A stretch of 64,000 nt of DNA from Shinisaurus crocodilurus (taxonomy: Eukaryota; Chordata; Lepidosauria; Squamata; Shinisauridae): assembly GCA_021292165.1 (NCBI GenBank), contig CM037877.1:130504274-130568273 (forward strand), given 5' to 3'. The position numbers were made by a program, and so were the translations under genes. Shown in pieces: positions 56,401 through 64,000 of the stretch (position 1 is its first letter; each line of letters starts with the position of its first letter). The notes under the pieces were generated by a model. It saw only the letters and a program-made list of their open reading frames with translations. It ran no database searches and was not told the DNA's origin.

Positions 56401-58651
56401 CTGGCTACACAATGCAGAAGACGACCAGTGGCAGTGTGGCTAGCAAGCGATCCTTCAGGGAAGCTTGTCTGCCATTATAGATCTGCCCTCACTGAGGAAC
56501 AGTTGAGACATTTCCAAAGAAGGGTGGCCTGGAAGACAATTTGAAAACTTTTTGATCTTTTAATACTTTTCCTGTCATATAGCATTTAATAGATAACATG
56601 CAATCATAATTAGTCCTTGGCAGTAATTGACAGCTGACAGCTTATGAGATTTCGCACTTGCAATCTAAAATCAAGAAATGCCAAAGAAGTTCAAGCTTTC
56701 AACATCTAGGGGAGGAAATAGGAACATTCGCTGAACTTTAAATATTTGTGCATACTTGTTTCAGTTTTAGTACAGAACCTCTTGCAGAAAAAACGTGGCA
56801 CAGGAATGGTGAGACTAATTATGGAGGTAAAAATGCACAAATTACGATTCGATTTATTACGGTCATATGACCCAAATAAAAATAAAAACCAGCCACAACA
56901 TTTGCAAAGCACACAGAAAAATAGAAGTTAAGGAAGGAAGTTTTCTGGCCAGATCCCCCCACCTGAGGCTACCATCTCGAAATCACGTGAGCATCTGCAG
57001 TGGCTGGAGCTAACAAAAAGTCGAAGTGTTCATATGCAATGAAGTTGATACCATTACATTGGCATTTCCAGAGAGTATTTCTGGAGAGGCATGTGTATGT
57101 CACCAACGTGAACATGCTCAGGCATCTGTAGTGCAAGTCATATGGAAGGGGCCTTTTGCAATCTCCCCCCAGTCCCCAATTCCACAAAGTAATTTAGGTG
57201 AAATGCTCAGGGGAGAAGGCCACCACCAACAGCAAGTGTTTGCTCCAGCCCTTTCCAACTTTGGATTTCAACTCCCAGCAGCCCCAGCCAGCATGGCCAA
57301 TGGTCAGTAATGCTGGAAGTTGCCCAAAACATCTGGAGGGTACCAGGCTGGATAAGCCTGCCTGGTCTAAGTAAACAGATTATAGAGAACAGGTTAGTTT
57401 CAGTACAACCTGCTCCGCCCTCTTTGGCTTCAAAATACCCAGTGCTGAGTCTGGATATTAAGGCCAGATTATGGGTTGGGATGGACTGGTAAAAAAAAAA
57501 AAAGGCAGCACTAGCAAAGACTGTATTTCCTGGCAGATACCAGCACAAAGGATGACACTTGAGCATGATGCTTTAAAGGATTTCCCCCACACTTGATCAA
57601 GGCCTAGGTTCCTTGCCACACTTACTGAGGACATCAAGTTGGCAAAAAAGACTAAGGTCCCTGGACACCTGGATGAATGGAACTGCACCTGAAGCTCAGG
57701 ATGGATGTTATCAGGAGGACTACAGTGGTTAAGTGCAGCTCACGTACAGAAGGGAGGTTTTGGTCCAGGTAGGGAAAAGGCCAAACTTGGTCTCTTCCCT
57801 GCTTTTGAGAAGGGTGGCTGTCAGGAGAAGAGACTCTTGCTTCTCGTGTTAAGGCATTATGGGATTTGTTCATCAAACTGATTTAAAGTGCTTCCTTGTG
57901 TAGAACTTCAAAAGAGGCCACAAAAGCCCAGGACTACCCTTCACCCCATGACAATCAGCACCACTCACTAGGAGGAGCACAGTGCAGTAGCCATGTCAGT
58001 GTTCTGCAGGGCAAGGCTATCAGTGGAAGGGAATGGAGTCCTGCCCTTGGAGCCGTGATGTCTTCTCCCTCCTGGTACTCTGAATTGCACTTTGAGTCAC
58101 AACCCCTGCGAAGCTTTACAGTGTGAGAACACCTGTAGCGATCAGAATCCAGGAAGGAAGGAAGGAAGGATTGGCCTGAAGCACCACTGTATTCCAGCAA
58201 AGGAAGAGCATTTTCCTGCTCTGCACAGGGGGCAGATCCAGGGAGGTAATTTCCTTCTGAAATCCCATCCCAGGAATGGATCCCGAGAGTACACCCAGAA
58301 GGTTCTAACTGGCTGTGCAATTTCAGCCCCACAAATCCCCACATTCAGGTTGGGCAGATTAGTATCTTTACCCACGTTGGTCTCCGGCCAGTCTACTTGC
58401 AGGAGCTTGTGCAGGATCAACACAACTTGTATATTCCCAATGGCTGGCTTCCCGTGGTAAGTGCAAGAATGCCCCGCTGCTTTTTCTCGAAATGCTTCTT
58501 ACCACAGCTTCCTGAGGACGACAGGAAGCCGCCCTTGGGGAATCCGGGGTCTGTTCCAACATCTGCCTCAGGGACATCTTACAAAGGAACAGCTGCGGTG
58601 ACCATCCTGGCTCTGCAACTGAAGCACAGCTACTGGGGAAAGGAGACAATT
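53487..58651. other. Intergenic region between UHMK1 and C1orf226
   Basis: No supported exon. It includes a possible LTR-like block at about 53930-54440, a SINE-like scrap at 54881-54960, short dispersed repeats at 55580-55650 and 55780-55855, an old hAT foldback at 57245-57355, a (GGAA)n tract near 58152-58170 and otherwise unique sequence. The part just below 58651 is probably C1orf226 3' UTR. Confidence 0.45.
57245..57355. mobile_element. Diverged hAT foldback copy
   Basis: CCAGCCCTTTCCAACTTTGG ... CAACTCCCAGCAGCCCCAGC ... AAACATCTGGAGGGTACCAG, an old member of the palindromic family. Confidence 0.6.
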
Positions 58652-59126
58652 CTACTCGAAGGACAGCAAGTCTGGGCCGTGCCCTTCACTCTCCAGAGTG
58701 GGCGTCTTTGCCTCGGAGGGGTCCATGCTGCTTTGGAGTTGGCCTTCGGGAAGGCTCTTGACAGCACTCGAGCTGAGTTTGAGAGCCAGGTTTTCTGGGT
58801 AAGGTGGAAAGGGTATTCTGTAAGCAGTGCACAGCTTGGGCTCTACATTCTCCTTATGAATGAGATCAGGCACACCAAAGGCCTTTCTAGGACTGGTTCC
58901 AAGCTCCTCCTGTGCCAGTGAACCAGTTTCTTGCCATGCTGCCTCTGTCCTGGTGGGTTGGCATACATGCTCCTGGCTTTCCTTTGGAAAGGAGGCTTCT
59001 ATACTGCCCACCAATGGTTGGGAAGCAATCAGCATATCCTGGGTGGTCTTCAGAGCTCTTGGGGTGCGCTTTTTGGTCATCACTGGAGGTGGGTTGAGCC
59101 GGGGAATGGCATCAGTTGGTGCCTGC
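58652..59126 (-). CDS. C1orf226: C1orf226 coding exon 2
   Basis: Residues 98-255 and a TAG stop. The acceptor is TTATGCTTGCAG. The alternative AG four bases further in would break the frame. It carries the RTPRALKTTQDML block and ends in DLLSFE. Confidence 0.93.
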
Positions 59127-60341
59127 CTGCAAGCATAAGAAAAGGTGGTTAAGGGAAGGACCTTGCCAGAACTGTGAATGATCAAATCCTTCAAAAAGGA
59201 TGACTTGGAGCCAATCCTGGTTTGCAGCTTCTTCCCAAGTGACAGTACGGTCAGTGCTAAAAGCTGTCCCTGGCAGTTAAGAAATGGTTGCTCTTTTGAC
59301 CAAAGCAAGAACATGACGCCTTCAGAAAGCAACAGCCACCATTTCACCTGCCAGGATAGCACAGCTTGAAAGCTGGCATGACCCTCTCTCAACTCTCCAG
59401 AGAAAGGCCACTCCCAAGAGTGCTACAGCCCCAGTGTTAATCCAGAGGGAGTAGCTCTCCATCTTCACCTGGATGTGGAGTACTACTTTCTGGTACAAAA
59501 GTAATTCAAAGGTAGTGATAGACAAAACTGCCTAGTACCACAACAACCCCTTCTTTTACAGTAATACCTTGGATTGCAAGTCACTTGGTTTTGAGAGCGT
59601 TTTGCAAGACAAGCAAATTTTTAAATATTTAATTATTTTTTTTACTTGATATACAAGCGACGTCTTGCAATACAAGTACTGTAGTATGACTGAAATTAAA
59701 AATCTCTGTACAATTTTTTTGGGGGGATTTCGTTTTGATATAAGAGTGTTTTGGGTTACAAGCACGTTTCTGGAACGAATTATGCTCTCAATCCAAGGCA
59801 TGACTGTACCTGGCAAAATCACAGAGAGGAGAAAGCCATGATTCTAGTTCTGGCAACGGTTTGCATGCCCTGAACCTCTAATTAGCTTCACCTACCATGC
59901 AACTTCCCTTGGCATGTGCATAACTGTGGCTGGTCTTGGAGGGGACAGGAAGAGGCCTCCACCTTTCCTGCTGCAGTCCCATTTCTGCCTCCCTGGCCTG
60001 GAAAAGCTGCGAACAATGGTGGCCAGCAAGGCCCCTGGAGCCACTTACCCCTCTGCCTGGCCCTGGCCTCCCAGCGATGGGCCTCGTCCACACGGGAGGG
60101 CTGCCCCTGCACTCCCGTTGACTTCCATTCCCCCAAAGCTGCTGTGGCTGGTGGGCTCTTTCCTGCGCAGGAAATCGTTGACTTTTGCACCAGCAGCCTT
60201 GCTGAGGCTCTTGAGGTGGCTGCCACCTCCCCAGTCTGGCTGGCCTCGCAGATTCATACCTGGGGGCGATCGGGTGTGCAGAGAGGCAGATTTGGCAACT
60301 GACAGCTTTGGTGCAGGGGTAGTGTTTGAATTCTCAAACAT
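58652..60341 (-). CDS. C1orf226: C1orf226 orthologue, two coding exons
   Basis: Exons 60049-60341 and 58652-59126 join in frame to 768 nt, or 255 residues, against 272 that I recall in human. It is recognised by the start MFENSN, the block GAKVNDFLRRKEP (51-63), KKRTPRALKTTQDMLIASQP (116-135), VPDLIHK (183-189) and the C-terminus DLLSFE. Splice sites are GAGGG|GTAAGT and TTATGCTTGCAG. The protein has no known enzymatic domain and looks Ser/Pro-rich and largely disordered; its function is unknown. It sits directly upstream of UHMK1 on the same strand, as in human, where NOS1AP precedes it. Lys-Glu-Asn at 189-191 is a possible KEN degron, though I recall Lys-Asp there in human. The 922-bp intron carries a Tc1/mariner MITE. 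Confidence 0.93.
59559..59806. mobile_element. Tc1/mariner-type MITE in the C1orf226 intron
   Basis: Left end CAGTAATACCTTGGATTGCA and right end CAATCCAAGGCATGACTG are inverted repeats flanked by TA (59557-59558 and 59807-59808), the mariner target. The interior is AT-rich with CTTGCAATACAAG-like internal repeats. Confidence 0.82.
60049..60341 (-). CDS. C1orf226: C1orf226 coding exon 1
   Basis: Residues 1-97 plus two bases. The exon itself starts at 60352 after a strong polypyrimidine tract and TAG, so 11 nt precede the ATG within it. The donor is GTAAGT at 60048. It contains the most conserved block, GAKVNDFLRRKEP. Confidence 0.93.
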
Positions 60342-60571
60342 GCTTTGGTCAACTACAAAAGAAAGAAAAGAGCACCAATATGAGTGGGGCAGCTCAGCCA
60401 GAGGAAACTTGCCTCATTTCACCTGCAAGATATCATAGTGACAGAACCCAGGAATGGCATTCGGTTTAGTACCTGATAAAGAATATGGGAACTGGCATGG
60501 AATCCTGAGAATCTCAACTTTCACTTCCCCCCCCCCTCTTTATTTTAAAAAAACACTTTTGGCCCTTATGT

Positions 60572-60812
60572 TTGTTTGTTTATTTATTTATTATCACATT
60601 TATATCCCAAGTTTCCCTCTTGCAAGAAGCCCAAGGCGGCTCACATGGTCCTCCTCTCCATTTTATCCTCACAACAACCCTGTGAGGTAGGTTAGGCTGT
60701 GAGTCAGTGACTGGCCCAAGTCACCCAGTGAGCTTCATGGCTGAGTGAGGATGAGAATCCGGATCTCCTGAGTCCTGTTCCAACACTCTAACCACTATGC
60801 AACACTAGTTTA
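60572..60812 (-). mobile_element. tRNA-derived Sauria-type SINE
   Basis: TTATTTATTTATTATCACAT head (reverse tail), then CATTTTATCCTCACAACAAC, GTCAGTGACTGGCCC, CACCCAGTGAGCTTCATGGC and AACACTCTAACCACTATGCA. Nearly full length. Between C1orf226 exon 1 and the candidate upstream exon. Confidence 0.85.
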
Positions 60813-60914
60813 CAATGCTATTTTTGAAAACATACAAGAAATGTTTATGAACAGCTCTGGAATACAGTGGGTTTTGTGGCTCTATGCTCCTCTTCCCTCA
60901 TGATCTCTACTCAC

Positions 60915-61167
60915 TTTCTTCTGATTTCTTCTGAGTTACATACTTCTCACTGCTGCTTGCAAATACAAAACCTTGAACTTGGGTTTCTGAACAATGTGTC
61001 CAAAAACAGATAGGAAAACCCTCCTCCTCTTCTTCTTCTGCCTGGGAGTGCACCCAGGACATCACCCGGCTGCAGGCAAGACTGCACTTCATAGACCTGC
61101 CCCTCTGCTGCAGCTCAGATCTCGCATCTGCCTTGTCAGTGTCTCCTCTTATACCAGCAATGTTCTG
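60915..61167 (-). CDS. Candidate exon upstream of C1orf226 (in-frame extension or read-through exon)
   Basis: Open minus-strand block ending in a consensus donor (GAAA|GTGAGT) and preceded by an AG after TTATGCTT. Splicing it to the acceptor at 60353 keeps the frame and runs directly into the C1orf226 Met through the residues EEIDQSMFEN. Within it the first Met is at 61092, followed by an acidic run of six Glu. It could be an alternative first coding exon, or an internal exon of a NOS1AP-C1orf226 read-through with NOS1AP beyond the right edge. I do not recognise the peptide, and the exon start is uncertain. Confidence 0.5.
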
Positions 61168-61319
61168 CTAAGCATAAATAGCAGAGTTTGTAAATAAACA
61201 AACTAATAACTAGTAGAGGTACTTGTTAGTAATTATTAGTATTGGGTATTAGTTTGGTATGGTATAGGTATTAACTTGTAAATAAACAAACTAATAACCG
61301 TAGTAGAGGTAGTTGTAAA

Positions 61320-63660
61320 GCAGTGGTTTCAGATACAGGAAATAGTCAGGTCCCTACCCTTGAGGACAACAGGAAGGTGGGGAGACAAGGATTGAAGGGA
61401 TGCATGTGAGCAAATTCAGACAGGTGTGAGTCAAGCTTGGTTACGCTTGGGAATTAGGGTTGAGGGGTTAAGCCAAAAGCCTTGTGAAAAGTGGGTTTTG
61501 AGGAGGGATTTTGAGGAAAGGACAGAGGTGGCTCTAGGACCTTGTTCAGGGAGAGATTTGAGGCAGTGAAGGATCTGAGGTGTGGGATATGAAATGGTCT
61601 GAGCAACGGAAGAGACAAATCATTTTGGCAGCCGAGTTTTGGAAGAGGGTAAGAGGACTGAAGTGTGGTCAGAGATGAAAGCGCCAGGGATGAGAAGGTT
61701 GCAGTAGTCAAGGAGGGAGAAGACCAGAGTGTGAACTAGAGCTTTCCCTGAGATGAAGGGTTGGATTTTTGCAATGCTGCACATGAACCCCAGTCTTGGC
61801 TTAGCCTTCGAATAGAGTAGCGGGAAGTTGAAAATATAGGACAGAAAAGCCTGTTTCAGCTGTTGACTAATGGAAATTAGGGATTGGCAGATAATCCCCA
61901 TTCAGCTCCTTAACTGTTCTATGGCTTCACTCTGCCCTGAACTACACACCTGAATTCTGGTTTAACTAGAATTTCTAAAATTAATTCTGGAATTGGAGTT
62001 TGTGTAGCTTGCTGTGGTTTTCATTTCCTTCCGCTTACCAATGCTCGTATGTGCATTGATAAGACACTGCACTAAAGCAATATTGATGTGATGGTATAAT
62101 TGATTCCAACAAGTTTCTTTTTGTGCGAACTGATGCGTTCATGTGGTCCTGTGCATCAGAACCATATACACAAAAAGAAATGTGATGCAGTCATACATAC
62201 AATCATATGAAGATTGTTTTACTGACATGGTTTATCAATTCACACTTACATATGTGGATTGGCGGATCTTGATGCAATCATTTGTACGATCTCATCAAGA
62301 TTCCTTTTTGGCATTGAGAGTGGAAGTGAACATCACATTCCAGGAGTTTGGAGGCAAAGGGAAGAAGGGCTGATCTTGGCATGTTTGAATGCAGCAGGAA
62401 AAGAGCCAGAGTAATGGGATACATTGGTGGATAAGAGGATTATAGTGGGGTAGATGGCAATCAGGAGTATGGAGAAAATGGGGTCAAGGAGACAGGTGGC
62501 AGGGTTAAATAGGGTTGAGGTGGAAGGAAGAGAGGTGAGGGGTGGCAAGATAGGGTATGGAGGCAGGTGGAGATATTGCACTGGATAACTCTGATTTTAT
62601 CATATCTTCTTGACCATCCCAGTTTGCAGGACACAGAATAATGGGCTCAAGTTACAGGAACCCAGATTCCACCTAAACATCAGGAAAAACTTCCTGTTAC
62701 AGCAATAAGACAATGGAACCAACTACCTAGGGAGGTGGTGGGCTCTCCCACTCTGGAGGCATTCAAGGTGCAGCTGGATGGTCATCTGTCAGGGATGCTC
62801 TGACTTGGATTCCTACGTTGAGCGGGGGGGTTGGACTCGATGGCCTTATAGGCCCCTTCCAACTCTTCTATTCTATGATTCTATGAAGGTGGGAAGTAAG
62901 AAGGAAGCAGAGGGGCGGGCCTTAGCTGAGCATCAGAGATAGAAAAGAGGCACAAGAGATTGTGAGAATGAGTGTGGATCAGGCTAGTGTAACCTGGCAA
63001 GGCAGATGGATGAGAATTTGTTTAAAAAGTCAGCCATTTATCTTGGTGTCGTATAGCGGTATTCAGCAGCCCAAGGGAGTAAGCTAGGGCTGAGAGTTAG
63101 TGGGGTCAAGAGTTTGATGGGACAGTGGGGCAAAAGAGTTCAGGATAATGAGAAGATGAAACTAGAGGCTGCAGAGTTCATGGAGTGGGAACAAGTGACA
63201 CAGAAGGTAAGAGGGACCAGGCTTCTAAGAAAGCCACTGCATCAATGAATAGCAAGTCACTGTAGGAGCATGAGGCAAAACAGGAAAAGGTGATGTGGTG
63301 CTGAAACAGAGATGGTGATGGTTGAAGAGGGGGTATTCTCAGTGAGAAGCCAGACAACAAGTGGAGAACACAAGATCAAGAGAGTGGCCATGGCAAGAGG
63401 GGGGGGGGGTAAGTTCAAAGGCACAGGCCAAAGGAGAGATGAGGTGGAGGAGGGAGGCAGCTGGATCAGTGAGATTGTGAATGGAGCTTGGTGGGGGTGG
63501 AGGGAATGAAGTCAAGGTCAGATATGAAAGTTGAAAAGGCTCCAGTGGGCCGGGAGACAATATTGCACAGTGATGCCAGGGGGAATTGAAAGGAAGTGGT
63601 GCTGAGTTGAAACTGGTCCCTCATTTCAGTGATTTTCTGGGGGTTGGGGGAATTTCAGAG
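61320..63660 (-). mobile_element. Decayed L2-like LINE ORF2, split by a CR1 insertion
   Basis: Minus-strand fragments keep the order endonuclease to RT end: CHGHSLDLVFSTCC (about 63400), SGSFPAAFKHAKISP (about 62380), VFSLLDYCNLLIPGAF (about 61700) and LRSFTASNLSLNK...SKPTFHKAFG (about 61500). These are typical L2/CR1-clade words. Many stops; ancient. Confidence 0.65.
62603..62886 (+). mobile_element. CR1 LINE 3' end
   Basis: TTGACCATCCCAGTTTGCAG, GGCTCAAGTTACAGGAACCC, CATTCAAGGTGCAGCTGGAT, GGACTCGATGGCC and the TTCTATGATTCTATGA end. 5'-truncated and inserted into the L2-like LINE. Close in sequence to the 3' end of the CR1 at 35076-36682. Confidence 0.92.
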
Positions 63661-63924
63661 ATGAGGGTGAACTTACTTCCAGCAGCACGGTGCTCCTCTC
63701 AGCAGCTGCCACCCCTCCTGCCCCCCAAATGCTCCTCCAAGTGATGTTTTTTTGGGAGGGAATGGTGCCCACTAGCTGGCAGTCACCAAGAGGATTGCTG
63801 CCGCCACCCCTGCCACCATCATAAGCCACAGGTAGCAGTGGCAAGGGCAAAGAAAAACAAAAGGGGTCAAGTGATTTCACCCTCCTAACCCAACCCAATT
63901 TGGGCCCAGCGTTAGAAGCAACAT

Positions 63925-64000
63925 TTGGGTGTGTTCACATGTCGTGCTGAGCCCTGAGAATAAGTCACAGTGGGTGGGTGGGGTTGTACGTTATCCCAAC
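63925..64000. repeat. Left part of a foldback repeat, cut by the window edge
   Basis: GGGTGTGTTCACATGTCGTG and GTGGGTGGGTGGGGTTGTACG resemble the arm of the 29080/31905/49815 foldback family. Confidence 0.45.

Noticed and set aside
53000..58600. Search for a SPATA46-like exon
   Set aside because: No zinc-finger-like plus-strand ORF was recognised. The small ORF at 56308-56544 has no matching features.
58397..58921. 174-codon plus-strand ORF with a GTAAGT donor at 58457
   Set aside because: Its downstream half overlaps C1orf226 coding exon 2 in antisense. The minus-strand reading matches a known protein with correct splicing, so the plus reading is a shadow.
1..64000. CRISPR arrays, tRNA or rRNA genes, prokaryotic operons
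   Set aside because: No regularly spaced direct repeats. The 5S- and tRNA-like stretches belong to SINEs with LINE-like tails, and gene structure is eukaryotic throughout.

Overview
This is a window of vertebrate nuclear DNA, very probably from a squamate reptile (lizard or snake). It has interrupted genes with canonical splice sites and a CpG-island promoter. It also carries a repeat load typical of squamates: CR1 and L1 LINEs, degenerate L2-like LINEs, tRNA-derived Sauria-type SINEs, 5S-rRNA-derived SINEs with a CR1-like tail, many hAT foldback MITEs and a solo LTR. No bacterial, phage, CRISPR or operon structure is present.

Two protein-coding genes can be supported, both on the minus strand. 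UHMK1 (KIS, U2AF-homology-motif kinase 1) runs from its ATG at 52667 to its stop at 28730 in eight coding exons. These join in frame to 1263 nt, or 420 residues: a Ser/Thr kinase domain followed by a C-terminal UHM. A CpG island at about 52140-53000 covers exon 1, and a long 3' UTR probably runs down to about 25.7 kb. Upstream lies the orthologue of human C1orf226, with ATG at 60341, stop at 58652, two coding exons and 255 residues. A candidate further upstream exon (60915-61167) splices to it in frame. The order and orientation match human 1q23.3, where C1orf226 follows NOS1AP and precedes UHMK1.

The rest is introns and gene-poor flank filled with layered transposons. Region 1-16 kb is largely unique or AT-rich, with a GC-rich hAT element at 941-1603 that has an 8-bp TSD. 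Region 16.4-21 kb is a minus-strand CR1 with an esterase-type ORF1 and an EN/RT ORF2; a 5'-truncated L1 and two hAT MITEs are nested inside it. A solo LTR lies at 23118-23916. UHMK1 introns hold a second CR1, a 1.5-kb L1-type insertion with a 19-bp TSD, a 1.4-kb element carrying a CpG-rich minisatellite, and many copies of one palindromic hAT MITE. Region 61.3-63.7 kb is a decayed L2-like LINE cut by a CR1 3' end.

The most informative observations are the in-frame exon upstream of C1orf226, an Arg-to-Lys change in the UHM R-X-F motif of UHMK1, and a burst of one hAT MITE family whose target duplications mostly share a central TA. I see no novel multi-gene system. All assignments come from reading the sequence and remembered family knowledge; no searches were run.
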